Source: Pseudomonadota bacterium
Lineage (GTDB): Bacteria; Pseudomonadota; Gammaproteobacteria; Burkholderiales; Burkholderiaceae_B
DNA: 64,000 nt
Reading direction: 5' to 3'
NCBI GenBank assembly: GCA_023439305.1
Contig: JAEXOO010000051.1
Location: 25,196-89,195, forward strand
Part shown: in pieces, positions 50,284 to 59,322 of the stretch
Layout of the letters: the number at the start of each line of letters is the position of its first letter
How positions within the stretch are numbered: position 1 is the stretch's first letter
Position numbers and translations under genes: made by a program
The notes under the pieces: generated by a model
Databases searched by the model: none
The model's input: only the letters and a program-made list of their open reading frames with translations
What the model was told of the DNA's origin: nothing

Positions 50284-51099
50284 TCACTTTCCTCCGAACA
50301 GGCGCTTGAACAGGCCGGGTTTTTCGTAATCGACGAAGCGCAGGGGTTTTTCTTCGCCCAGGTAGCGGGCCACGATGTCCTGGTAGGCCAGCGATACGTC
50401 GCTTTCGCGGATATGGATGACAGGCACGCCCTGGTTGGAGGCCTGCAGCACGGTTTCCGATTCGGGGGTGACGCCGATCAGCTTGATGCGCAGGATGTCT
50501 TCCACGTCCTGCAGCGACAGCATTTCGCCTTCGGACACGCGCTTGGGGCTGTAGCGGGTCAGCAGCAGGTATTCCTTGATGGGCTCGCCACCCTGTTCGC
50601 CGCGACGTGACTTGGCGGCCAGAATGCCCAGGATGCGGTCCGAGTCCCGTACCGAGGAGACCTCGGGGTTGGTGACCACCAGCGCGTCGTCGGCAAAGTA
50701 GGACGCCATCAAGGCGCCGGTTTCGATACCCGCGGGCGAGTCGCACACGATGTATTCGAAGCCCATGCCTTTGAGCTCTTCCAGAATCTTTTCCACGCCT
50801 TCGCGGGTCAGCGCGTCTTTGTCGCGTGTCTGGGAGGCGGGCAGGATATACAGATTTTCCAGTTGCTTGTCGCGGATCAAGGCCTGGTTCAGGGTGGCTT
50901 CACCCTGGATGACGTTGACGAAGTCGTACACGACGCGCCGTTCGCAGCCCATGATCAGGTCCAGGTTGCGCAGGCCCACGTCGAAGTCGATGACGACGGT
51001 CTTGTGACCGCGCATCGCAAGACCGGATGCAAAACTGGCACTGGTGGTGGTCTTGCCCACACCGCCCTTGCCTGATGTCACCACAACTATACGCGCCAT
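50284..51099 (-). CDS. minD: septum site-determining ATPase MinD
   Basis: Membrane-binding P-loop ATPase that recruits MinC to inhibit FtsZ away from midcell. The 271-residue protein has the deviant Walker A GKGGVGKTTTSA with its signature lysine at the start, the DFDVGLRNLD and VCDSPAGIE motifs, and the C-terminal amphipathic helix region GLFKRLFGGK. AAAGGA precedes the ATG. A gap of 183 bases to minC, unusual for this operon, holds no gene I can see. Confidence 0.97.
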   Translation of the reverse strand: MARIVVVTSGKGGVGKTTTSASFASGLAMRGHKTVVIDFDVGLRNLDLIMGCERRVVYDFVNVIQGEATLNQALIRDKQLENLYILPASQTRDKDALTREGVEKILEELKGMGFEYIVCDSPAGIETGALMASYFADDALVVTNPEVSSVRDSDRILGILAAKSRRGEQGGEPIKEYLLLTRYSPKRVSEGEMLSLQDVEDILRIKLIGVTPESETVLQASNQGVPVIHIRESDVSLAYQDIVARYLGEEKPLRFVDYEKPGLFKRLFGGK

Positions 51100-51282
51100 G
51101 ACAATCGGATTCCTTTGTTTTTCAAGTCACATAATCGTAAAGCATAACCGGCGCTATTTTGGCATTGGTCCTGAGACTTCGCCTACTGCTTGGCAACAAA
51201 AAATATCATTTGCGTCGATTCGTGCCGGTTTGCCGGGAATACTGCGGTGGGACGGCCCCTCCGGGCCGACCTTGGGTACGTT

Positions 51283-52059
51283 TCAGGCGCCCAGAGGGTC
51301 TATCCTGAGCTTGTCGCCGTCCAGAGCCACGACGGCCGGCTTATTGCGAAGTTCGGCTTCCAGACGCGTTTCGATGACGCGATAGACGCCCGCGATGGCC
51401 ACCAGTTCCGGATCCAGTTCGGTGGTGAAGACGCGCGCATTGGCATCGCCCCGGGCGCCGGCCATGGCTTTGCCGCGCAGCGGCCCGTAGACATGGATAT
51501 TGCCGTCGGCGATGACTTCGGCGCCCTGGCTGACCGCACCCACGATGATCAAGTCGGTGTGGCGAGCATAAATGCGCTGGCCGGAACGCAGTTGCCGGTT
51601 GATGATGAGGGCGGCGGGGGCGATGGCCGGGGCCGGCGGGACCGGTGCAGGCGCGGCTTGCGGCGCCTGCTGGGCGGCGACCGACAGGGCCGGCACTTCT
51701 TTTTCGGGGGCGGCTTCTGCTTGCGGGCGGGAAGGCGGGCTGGACAGCTCGACGTTGGGCAGGCCGCTGTCCAGCGCTGCGTCCACATGGCTCGGATGGG
51801 CGACCACGCCCACCGGATGGAGCTTATATTGGCGCAGGGCGGCGGTCAGGGCGGCCCAATCCACGGGGGCATCGATGGCGCTGGCGTCGATGACGACGGG
51901 CTCGTCTTCAAAGAAAGAGCCGGCGTCCTTCATGCGTTGCGCCAGGGCCGCCAACTGCTCGGCCGTATCGGCCGAGCGCAGCACCACGCGCACGGCGTAC
52001 AGCGTGGCGCTTTTGAAATCCAGGGCCTGCGGCCCTTTGGCATGAGTCTGATCGTTCAC
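51283..52059 (-). CDS. minC: septum site-determining protein MinC
   Basis: FtsZ assembly inhibitor carried by MinD. The 258-residue protein has an N-terminal FtsZ-binding domain (about 1-110), a Pro/Ala-rich linker (about 115-150, with APAPVPPAPAIAPAA), and the C-terminal beta-helix dimerisation and MinD-binding domain (RSGQRIYARHTDLIIVGAVSQGAEVIADGNIHVYG). It begins 30 bases after the glnS stop on the same strand, so glnS-minC-minD-minE may share transcription. Confidence 0.94.
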   Translation of the reverse strand: MNDQTHAKGPQALDFKSATLYAVRVVLRSADTAEQLAALAQRMKDAGSFFEDEPVVIDASAIDAPVDWAALTAALRQYKLHPVGVVAHPSHVDAALDSGLPNVELSSPPSRPQAEAAPEKEVPALSVAAQQAPQAAPAPVPPAPAIAPAALIINRQLRSGQRIYARHTDLIIVGAVSQGAEVIADGNIHVYGPLRGKAMAGARGDANARVFTTELDPELVAIAGVYRVIETRLEAELRNKPAVVALDGDKLRIDPLGA

Positions 52060-52089
52060 TTGAGTCGCTTGTGATCGTTGAGGGTAGGC

Positions 52090-53847
52090 TTAGACCCAGG
52101 TGTCTTTCAGGGTCGTGGTGCGGTTGAGCACGGGTTTTTCCAGGGTGGAGTCCACACGGTCGGCCACGAAATAGCCCAGGCGTTCGAACTGCCAATGGGC
52201 ATCGGGTTCGGCGCGCGTGCCCGGCTCGATCCAGCCCTGGATGACGCGCAGCGAATCCGGATTGATATGTTCCAGGAAGTCCTGCTCGCCCGAATCCGGA
52301 TGCGGGTGCGCGAACAGGCGATCGTACAGGCGGAACTCGGCTGCGATGGCGTGCTCTGCGCTGACCCAGGTGATGTTCCCCTTGACCTTGACTGCATCCG
52401 CACCGGGCGTACCGCTCTTGGTGTCAGGCAGGTACTCGGCATGCACTTCGGTAACCTGGCCTTGTTCGTCCTTGACGAAGCCGGTGCAGCGCACGACGTA
52501 GCCGTATTTCAGGCGGACCTGGTTGCCCGGAAACAGGCGGAAGTATTTCTTGGGCGGCTCTTCCTTGAAGTCTTCGCGCTCGATGTAAAGCGTGCGCGAA
52601 AACGGGAATTCGCGTTGTCCGGCTTCCGGCTTGTGCGGATTGCGCGGTGCATGGCACAGCTCGCTCTGGCCTTCCGGGTAGTTGGTGATGATGAGCTTGA
52701 TGGGGTCCAGTATGGCGACGCTGCGATCGGCCACCGGGTCCAGGTCGTCTCGCAGGGCTTGCTCAAGGCTGCTGTAGTCGATGTGCTGGGCCGCCTTGGA
52801 GACGCCCAGTCTGTCGGTGAACAGGCGGATGGCGCCCGGCGTGTAGCCGCGGCGGCGCAGGCCGGCCAGCGTAGGCATGCGGGGGTCGTCCCAGCCCTGC
52901 ACGTGGTTCTCCAGGACCAACTGGCGCAGCTTGCGCTTGCTGGTGACCACATAAGACAGGTTCAGGCGCGAGAACTCGTATTGCTGGGGAAGCGGGTCGG
53001 AGAGTTGCCCCAGTTCCACCAGGCGCTCCAGGATCCAGTTGTAGAAAGGGCGCTGGTCTTCGAATTCCAGGGTGCACAGGCTGTGGGTGATGCGCTCGAG
53101 TGCGTCTTCGACGGGATGCGCCCAGCTGTACATTGGGTAGATGCACCACTTGCTGCCGGTGCGGTGGTGCTCGGCATGGCGGATGCGGTACATGACCGGA
53201 TCGCGCAGATTGATATTGGGCGAGGCCATGTCGATCTTGGCGCGCAGCGCCATGCTGCCGTCCGGATGCTTGCCGTCGCGCATCTCGCGCAGCAGGTCCA
53301 GGGATTCCTGGGCCGGGCGATCGCGCCAGGGCGAGTTCACGCCTTTTTCGGTCAAGGTGCCGCGGTTGGCGCGCATCTCGTCTGCGCTTTGCTCGTCCAC
53401 ATAGGCGTAGCCGGCCTCGATCAGGGCCTCGGCGAAGCGATACATGTGATCGAAGTAATCGCTGGCGAAGTAAAGATTGGTTTCGCTTTTGAACGACCAG
53501 TCAAAACCCAGCCACTTCACCATGTCGATAATGGCGTCCACGTACTCCTGTTCTTCTTTTTCAGGATTCGTGTCGTCAAAGCGCAGGTGGCAGGCGCCCA
53601 GGTATTCGCTGGCCAGACCGAAGTTCAGGCAGATGCTCTTGGCATGGCCGATGTGCAGGTAGCCGTTGGGTTCGGGGGGGAAGCGGGTGCGGATGCGGGC
53701 CATGTCCGGCTCGGCGCCCTGCTGGACATCGGCGGGGCCGGGCTGTCCGGCCCAGGTCTTCTGGGCATAGCGGCCGGCGCTCAGGTCCTGCTCGATGATC
53801 GTGCGCAGAAAATTAGAGGCGGGGGCGGGAGTGGAGGCAGAGGTCAT
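52090..53847 (-). CDS. glnS: glutaminyl-tRNA synthetase
   Basis: Class I synthetase that charges tRNA-Gln. The 585-residue protein has the HIGH-type motif in PPEPNGYLHIGHAKS, the GlnRS DDTNPEKEEQEYVD segment, the KMSKS-type motif VVTSKRKLRQLV and the anticodon-binding beta-barrels in the C-terminal half. The PNGYLHIGHAKSI form separates GlnRS from the GluRS of this class. No Shine-Dalgarno sequence is evident before the ATG. It is divergent from the CydA-like gene with a 149-base gap. Confidence 0.96.
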   Translation of the reverse strand: MTSASTPAPASNFLRTIIEQDLSAGRYAQKTWAGQPGPADVQQGAEPDMARIRTRFPPEPNGYLHIGHAKSICLNFGLASEYLGACHLRFDDTNPEKEEQEYVDAIIDMVKWLGFDWSFKSETNLYFASDYFDHMYRFAEALIEAGYAYVDEQSADEMRANRGTLTEKGVNSPWRDRPAQESLDLLREMRDGKHPDGSMALRAKIDMASPNINLRDPVMYRIRHAEHHRTGSKWCIYPMYSWAHPVEDALERITHSLCTLEFEDQRPFYNWILERLVELGQLSDPLPQQYEFSRLNLSYVVTSKRKLRQLVLENHVQGWDDPRMPTLAGLRRRGYTPGAIRLFTDRLGVSKAAQHIDYSSLEQALRDDLDPVADRSVAILDPIKLIITNYPEGQSELCHAPRNPHKPEAGQREFPFSRTLYIEREDFKEEPPKKYFRLFPGNQVRLKYGYVVRCTGFVKDEQGQVTEVHAEYLPDTKSGTPGADAVKVKGNITWVSAEHAIAAEFRLYDRLFAHPHPDSGEQDFLEHINPDSLRVIQGWIEPGTRAEPDAHWQFERLGYFVADRVDSTLEKPVLNRTTTLKDTWV

Positions 53848-53996
53848 ACACGTATGAAAAAAAGAAAGCGACAGGCTAATCGGTCATTTTGCCACGTTCT
53901 TGTTTTACTGGGGTATTCACGCATCGAAATGGTGTCGCGCGCCAGAATGACAGTGGTGGCGTTCGCAGGCCGATTCGCCCTAAACTACCGCACATT

Positions 53997-55334
53997 ATGA
54001 CGCACTCCGCCCTTTCTCTGTCCCAGGCTCAGTTTTTCATCAGCCTGGGCTTCATGTTGCTGTTCCTGGCCCTGGAGCTGGGCTTGTCTTGGGTGCTGTT
54101 CTATTTTAGGATTAAAACATTCGGTTCTAAACAAAATGCCTGGATGGGCGCGTATCGCTTCTGGGTGCGTATTTTCGCCCTGGCCTTCATCCTGAGCTTT
54201 GCCGCCTCCATGCCGGTGCTGATCCAGTTCGGCAGTGTCTGGCCGGGGCTGATGGAACGGGTGGGCGATGTGGTGGGGCCCATGCTGGCGGCCTCCATGC
54301 TGTCGCTGTTCATCTTCAAGTCCTGCTTTCTGGGCGTGATGCTGTTCGCCCAGCGCATGCTGTCCAATCTGGTGCACACCCTGGTGGTGTTCATGGTGGC
54401 CGTGGGCGTCACGCTGACGGCGTTCTGGCTGGTGGCGATACTGGCCTGGATGCAGGTACCCACGGGGGTGGACGTGCTGGAAGGACACTATGTGGTGCTG
54501 GATTGGCTGGCGGTGCTGCAGACCCCGGCCTTGCCCTGGTATGGCGGGCTGCTGCTGGCCGGCAGCCTGTTGACCGTGGCGTTTTTCATGTTGGGAGTGA
54601 CCTGCGCGCAGACCATGCAACGCCCTGTGACAGACAATGAACGACTGGCTTTTCGCACCGCCCTGTTCCTGGGGGCGGCGGCTTGGTGCGCGCAGCTTGG
54701 GTTGGTGGTGGGCAATGGCTTCATGACAGCCGAGCACCAGCCGGCCAAGGCGGCGGCAGCGGCAGCGTACTGGCACAGCGCAGAGCAGCCGGACCTGATT
54801 CTGCTGGCGGCGCCGTCGCGCCTTCAGGACGGTATCCTGGGGGCGCTGCGTTGGTCGCACGCCGGCGGACGCTGGCTGGGTCAGGATGAAAACGGCCTGG
54901 TGGGACTGGATCAGTTCGCGGACTCCCTGCCTCCTGTCGCCTTGACATTCTGGTCGTTTCGCATCGCTGTGCTAGCGGGCGTGCTGATGGCGCTGGTGTT
55001 GGCCGGGGTGTTGCTGCGCACGCGCCGCTATGGCCTGGACCCGCATTCTCTGTCGTATCGGTCGCGCCAGATACTGACAGCGACCTGCGCGCTGGGGTGG
55101 ATCATGCTGTTGGCGGGCGCGTCCTATCTTCTGTTCGGCTTTGCGCCTTACCTGGTCGGCACGGATATCACGCTGGCCGAGGTGCAGGGCAGCAACAGCG
55201 TCTTCACGGTCTCGCTGGGGTTGCTGGTCTACGGGCTGGTGTACGCACTGTGCATGGTCGGCTTCTTTCAGATGTTGCGGCATGTCGTGCGTTTCGGCGT
55301 GGTGCCCGTGGCCCGTCATCGGGGGCGCGCATGA
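53997..55334 (+). CDS. CydA-like membrane protein lacking all haem ligands
   Basis: 445 residues and about nine hydrophobic helices, aligning with cytochrome bd subunit I of E. coli (522 residues) with a near-constant offset. Yet the haem ligands are gone: His19 is Met20, His186 is Leu185 and Met393 is Ala324. The proton-channel Glu99 and Glu107 are Ser100 and Lys108, and the GRQPW motif is missing. Lys252 of the quinol site is kept (Lys251) while Glu257 is Ala256. The FWSFRI segment survives. It is therefore probably not a terminal oxidase; function unknown. Its stop overlaps the CydB-like start by 4 bases. The ATG at 53997 starts the homology. Confidence 0.85.
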   Translation: MTHSALSLSQAQFFISLGFMLLFLALELGLSWVLFYFRIKTFGSKQNAWMGAYRFWVRIFALAFILSFAASMPVLIQFGSVWPGLMERVGDVVGPMLAASMLSLFIFKSCFLGVMLFAQRMLSNLVHTLVVFMVAVGVTLTAFWLVAILAWMQVPTGVDVLEGHYVVLDWLAVLQTPALPWYGGLLLAGSLLTVAFFMLGVTCAQTMQRPVTDNERLAFRTALFLGAAAWCAQLGLVVGNGFMTAEHQPAKAAAAAAYWHSAEQPDLILLAAPSRLQDGILGALRWSHAGGRWLGQDENGLVGLDQFADSLPPVALTFWSFRIAVLAGVLMALVLAGVLLRTRRYGLDPHSLSYRSRQILTATCALGWIMLLAGASYLLFGFAPYLVGTDITLAEVQGSNSVFTVSLGLLVYGLVYALCMVGFFQMLRHVVRFGVVPVARHRGRA

Positions 55335-56380
55335 TAGCCTCCTTTGCCAACGCGGTGGGCATCGGCGCTCACGATCCGGCCTTCTGGATGCCGCTGGCGT
55401 TTCTGGCGCTGTTTTTCCTGATCATCGTGGCCGCGACGGTGCTGGACGGCTTTGATATCGGCGTGGGCTGTCTGTCCTTGCTGGCGCCTGAGTCTTTGCG
55501 GCCGCGCATGCTGTCGCTGCTCAGTCCCTGGCGCGATGCCAATGAATTCTGGCTGTTTCTGGGGCTTGGCTTGTTCGTCTGCGCTTTCCCCAAGGCCTGG
55601 GGGGCGGTCATGGGCGAGTTGTACGCCCCCTTGGGCGCACTGGGCGTAGGGGTGTTCGTGCGCTCGGTGTCGTTCGAGTTCCGCATGCGTGCGCCTGTGG
55701 AGCTGCAGTCGCGCTGGCAGATCGGTTTTGCCCTGGGCTCCATCATCACTGCGTTTGCGCACGGCGTCCTGCTGGCCCAGGTGGCCGTCGGCTTCCAGAG
55801 CGACTCGGGCTACGCCTGGTTTTCGGTCTTCATGGGCTTTTGCGCCATTGCCGCTTATTGCTTGCTGGGGGCCAGTTGGCTGATCATGCGCGAGGCTGGC
55901 GAGCTGCGCGCGCGCGCCGTGACCTGGGGCCGCCGCTCGGTACGGTGGTTCGCCGCCGGCGCTGTTGGCGTTTCCGTGGTGCTGGCCTTCGTCAATGCGG
56001 GCGTGCTGCTCAAGTGGACCGACGGCCCTTATTGGGGCGTGGTACTGCTGCTGTGGGCGGCGATCCTGATCAGCTTCGTCTCCATCGAAATGAGCCTTCA
56101 GCGCATGATCAACAGCAGCTATCGCACCACGACGTTGCCGTTTCTGCTGACCTTGTTCGTGATGGTGTCCGTTATGGGCGGCTTGGCGTTCAGCTTTTTC
56201 CCGTACCTGATACTGGATGAAATGACTATCTGGGACGCGGCGGCCTCTGTGCCTTCGCTCAGCCTGATCCTGTCGGCCATCATCATTGCCTTGCCGATCA
56301 CGCTGATTTTCAATGTCTGGGTCTACTGGCGCATGTTCGGTCTGTCGCGGCCGCCGCAGCCGCCCAGCTTCAAAGGCTGA
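55331..56380 (+). CDS. CydB-like membrane protein
   Basis: 349 residues, eight to nine hydrophobic helices, aligning with cytochrome bd subunit II (379 residues in E. coli). Shared marks are LDGFDIGVG near residue 38, PWRDANEFWLF near 66 in place of the usual WDGNEVW, VRSVSFEFR, MTIWDAAAS and the C-terminal VYWRMFG. It is the partner of the haem-ligand-free CydA-like protein upstream, with which it overlaps (ATGA). Subunit II holds no haem in E. coli, so the pair keeps the architecture without the cofactors of an oxidase. No CydX-like small protein follows; a ClC gene begins 8 bases downstream. Confidence 0.85.
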   Translation: MIASFANAVGIGAHDPAFWMPLAFLALFFLIIVAATVLDGFDIGVGCLSLLAPESLRPRMLSLLSPWRDANEFWLFLGLGLFVCAFPKAWGAVMGELYAPLGALGVGVFVRSVSFEFRMRAPVELQSRWQIGFALGSIITAFAHGVLLAQVAVGFQSDSGYAWFSVFMGFCAIAAYCLLGASWLIMREAGELRARAVTWGRRSVRWFAAGAVGVSVVLAFVNAGVLLKWTDGPYWGVVLLLWAAILISFVSIEMSLQRMINSSYRTTTLPFLLTLFVMVSVMGGLAFSFFPYLILDEMTIWDAAASVPSLSLILSAIIIALPITLIFNVWVYWRMFGLSRPPQPPSFKG

Positions 56381-56388
56381 CCGCGATT

Positions 56389-58161
56389 GTGATTGCTCAC
56401 TCCGTTCTTTCCATGCGCAAGCGCCTGCAAGGTTTCCGATGGCTGTCGGACATGCCGGCCATGCTGGCCTGGGCGGTGCTGGCCGGCGTGCTCGGGGCCT
56501 TGGCCACTATTGCCTTTCATCAGGGCATGAAGCTTATCCAGCAGTGGGTGACGGGCCAGCATGGCGGAATCGTGGCGGTCACCGAAAGTCTGTCCTGGCC
56601 CATGCGTATATTGTTTCCCACACTGGGCGGCTTGTGCGCGGGCGTACTGTTATGGCTGGCGAGCCGGCTGCCTTCCAAGGGCAATTCGGATTACATGGAA
56701 GCGGTGGCCATCGGCGACGGCCGCCTGTCGGTGCGCCAAGGCCTGTTGCGCTCACTGTCCTCGTTGATGACGGTGGCCTCGGGGGGCTCCATCGGTCGAG
56801 AGGGCGCCATGGTGCACCTGGCCTCGCTGTCCGCCTCGGCCATCGGACGCTTTACTTTGTTCAGCGAGGCGCGCCTGCGTCTGCTGGTGGCCTGCGGGGC
56901 GGCGGCGGGCGTGGCGGCCGCCTATGGCGCGCCGATCGCGGGGGCGGTGTTCGTGGCCGAGATCGTGCTGGGCACCATGACCATGACCAGCTTCGGGCCC
57001 TTGCTGATGGCGGCGGTCAGCGCTCACATCACCATGCGCTTGCTGGGCGGCTACCATGCTCCTTACGAAATGTCGGGCGTTCAGGCGGTGGCGGGCTGGG
57101 ATATTTTGCCGTTTCTGATCCTGGGCGCACTGATAGGCGTAGCCGCGCCGGCTTTCCTGAAATTGATGAACCTGTCGCGCAGCCTGTTCAAGCGTACTGG
57201 CCTGGGCTTGCCGCTGCGCCTGGCACTGGGCGGCCTGTTGCTGGGGCTGCTGCTGGTTTTCGTGCCCCGCGTGGCCGGCAACGGCTTCAGTGTGGTGTCG
57301 TCGATGCTGCACAGCGATTGGGCCTGGCATGCCGTGTTGTTGATGCTGTTCTTCAAGGTGTTGGCGACCGGCCTGACAGTAGGCTCGGGCGCAGTCGGCG
57401 GCGTGTTCACGCCCGCTATTTTCGTCGGGGCCGCGTTTGGCACCTTGTTCGGCAAGCTGACCCTGATGCTGCTGCCCGGCCTGGATGTGCCGCTCTACTT
57501 GTTCACCCTGGTGGGCATGGGCGCGTTCCTGGGCGCGGCGACCAGCGCGCCGTTCATGGCCATCCTGATGCTGTTCGAGATGACCCTCAGCTACCAGCTC
57601 GTGCTGCCCTTGATCGTGGCTTGCGTCATGGCGTATTTTGTGTCGCGCGCGGTGGCGGAAGTGGCCATGTATGAAGTCACTCTGGTGCGCGAGCGCGACG
57701 CGCTGCTGCGCCACAAATTGCGCCACACGACCCTGGCCGAACTGATCCGACCGGCCGACACCGTGGTCAGCACTACCACCCAGGTGCGCGAAGCGTTGCA
57801 GATGTTTCTGGAATATCCTGTGCGTTATCTGTACGTGGTGGATGAAAACCAGGTCTATCAAGGGGTGATCGCCCAGCAGGATCTGACCCGCATGTTGCTT
57901 GACGGCAACGATGCGCAACAGCGTCTCGTAGGCGATATCCTGCGCATGGACTTTGTAAAGACCCTTTATCCCGACATGAGTCTGGATGAAGCCCAGGAGC
58001 ATTTTGTACACTTTCTGGGTGAGCGCCTGCCGGTGCTCAACGGCGACGGCTCCGGCCGCCTGATCGGCGTGGTGTACAAATCCGCCGTGCTGGAAAAATA
58101 CTCCGCCATCAAGCGTTCGCTGGATGCCAGTGGCGAAGTCATGCTGGACGCCCGCCGCTGA
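56389..58161 (+). CDS. ClC-type chloride channel/antiporter with CBS domains
   Basis: 590 residues. The ClC membrane domain (about 1-430) has the gating-glutamate motif in GGSIGREGAMVHL and the GSGAVGGVFTPAIFVGAAFG pore segment. The GSGIP-type selectivity motif is not seen in its usual form; the region reads KGNSDYMEAVAIGDG, as in the ClcB-like branch. Two CBS domains follow (about 445-585), the usual adenosine-nucleotide sensors. Start is a GTG at 56389 or an ATG at 56413; neither has a good ribosome binding site, so translation may be coupled to the CydB-like gene. Confidence 0.88.
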   Translation: MIAHSVLSMRKRLQGFRWLSDMPAMLAWAVLAGVLGALATIAFHQGMKLIQQWVTGQHGGIVAVTESLSWPMRILFPTLGGLCAGVLLWLASRLPSKGNSDYMEAVAIGDGRLSVRQGLLRSLSSLMTVASGGSIGREGAMVHLASLSASAIGRFTLFSEARLRLLVACGAAAGVAAAYGAPIAGAVFVAEIVLGTMTMTSFGPLLMAAVSAHITMRLLGGYHAPYEMSGVQAVAGWDILPFLILGALIGVAAPAFLKLMNLSRSLFKRTGLGLPLRLALGGLLLGLLLVFVPRVAGNGFSVVSSMLHSDWAWHAVLLMLFFKVLATGLTVGSGAVGGVFTPAIFVGAAFGTLFGKLTLMLLPGLDVPLYLFTLVGMGAFLGAATSAPFMAILMLFEMTLSYQLVLPLIVACVMAYFVSRAVAEVAMYEVTLVRERDALLRHKLRHTTLAELIRPADTVVSTTTQVREALQMFLEYPVRYLYVVDENQVYQGVIAQQDLTRMLLDGNDAQQRLVGDILRMDFVKTLYPDMSLDEAQEHFVHFLGERLPVLNGDGSGRLIGVVYKSAVLEKYSAIKRSLDASGEVMLDARR

Positions 58162-58185
58162 TCTCTTGTTATCATGGTTTGAATC

Positions 58186-59313
58186 ATGCCCATCCTTGCC
58201 CGCGCCTCTTGGTCGGCGGCGGTGCTGATGTCCGGCCTGACAGCGGCGCTGGTGTGCCCGGTCGCTGTCGCGCAAAACCGCATTGGTCTGGAAAACCTGT
58301 CGTCCACACAGGTATACGGGGTGTCGGAGACCCGTGCAATTCCTGCGCAGGAACTGCCGCCTCCCGCTCCTTTCTTCGATCCCTCGCAGTGGCAGGCCGA
58401 CACGCTCCCTGTGTCCGACGCTGACGATGCTTTTTCTTTCTCCGACTACAGCTTGACTGGGGCGGGGACGGCCAGCCTTGCGCGCTCCATGCAGTACAGC
58501 CGCCAGACCTCGCCCTTGTGGCGCGCGCGCTGGCTGCCCCGGGCGTCGGATCAGGCGTGGGTCTTTGGCGAGCGCAACTGGCGCTATGTAGGTGAACAAG
58601 GGTTGCAACTGACGCTGGGCAATGACACTGTCATGGGCGCGGACTGGGCTCAGCCGGTTGCGCTGGGCGGCGTCAACTTGAGCCAGGACTTCCACGACGG
58701 CCTGACCGGGCCGTGGCGCTATGCCTTGGCCATTGGCGCATTGGATGCCACCGGCAGTCGCGACAATGGCGATCTGGTCTATGGGCCGACGGCCGGCAGC
58801 CTTTTGCTCAGCACGGATGTCAGCCAGAACGCCAGCGTGGATACGCAAATGGAAACCGCCCGCGACTTTGCCATGACGGGGCTGGGCGCCACGTACCGTT
58901 CGCCTGATTGGGGCGTATGGCAGGCCAGTGTGGCGCGGGCCTCGCACTCCCTGGGACAGGGCTGGCGCTATCAGGCGGCCTACGGCATGGATGTGCTGGA
59001 GGACCTGCACCTGGAATGGAGCGGGGAGCGCTACCAGGATCAGTTCGTGGATCTGAGCCGTTACCAAGGCATGAAGACATCGATGGCCAGCAGCCGGCAG
59101 GTGCTGGGCGCCACGGTGCCCTTGCGCCGCTGGGGCGAATTCAAGACGCAGTACGAGGTGCAGCATCCCTTGGCGGGCGGCGCAAATCGGTATGTTGGGG
59201 TGTCGCAGCAGTTCTGGTACAGTCCCAGCCTCAGGGTGGGTTTGCAGGCCCGCCGTCACCTGGAAAGCCGCCAGTCGAATATCGCCGTGCGTTTTTCCGT
59301 CCCGATCTTTTAA
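58186..59313 (+). CDS. secreted beta-barrel-like outer-membrane protein, function unknown
   Basis: 375 residues. A signal peptide spans about 1-29, ending AVAQ. After a Pro-rich stretch the protein is a series of amphipathic strands with alternating residues and many Gly, Trp and Tyr turns, and it ends in VRFSVPIF, a C-terminal aromatic typical of beta-barrels inserted by BamA. I recognise no specific family; parts recall the barrel of fimbrial ushers, but plug and chaperone-binding domains are missing. It begins 24 bases after the ClC gene and ends 9 bases before recQ, so it is in the same run. Confidence 0.75.
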   Translation: MPILARASWSAAVLMSGLTAALVCPVAVAQNRIGLENLSSTQVYGVSETRAIPAQELPPPAPFFDPSQWQADTLPVSDADDAFSFSDYSLTGAGTASLARSMQYSRQTSPLWRARWLPRASDQAWVFGERNWRYVGEQGLQLTLGNDTVMGADWAQPVALGGVNLSQDFHDGLTGPWRYALAIGALDATGSRDNGDLVYGPTAGSLLLSTDVSQNASVDTQMETARDFAMTGLGATYRSPDWGVWQASVARASHSLGQGWRYQAAYGMDVLEDLHLEWSGERYQDQFVDLSRYQGMKTSMASSRQVLGATVPLRRWGEFKTQYEVQHPLAGGANRYVGVSQQFWYSPSLRVGLQARRHLESRQSNIAVRFSVPIF

Positions 59314-59322
59314 GCAGGCGGC

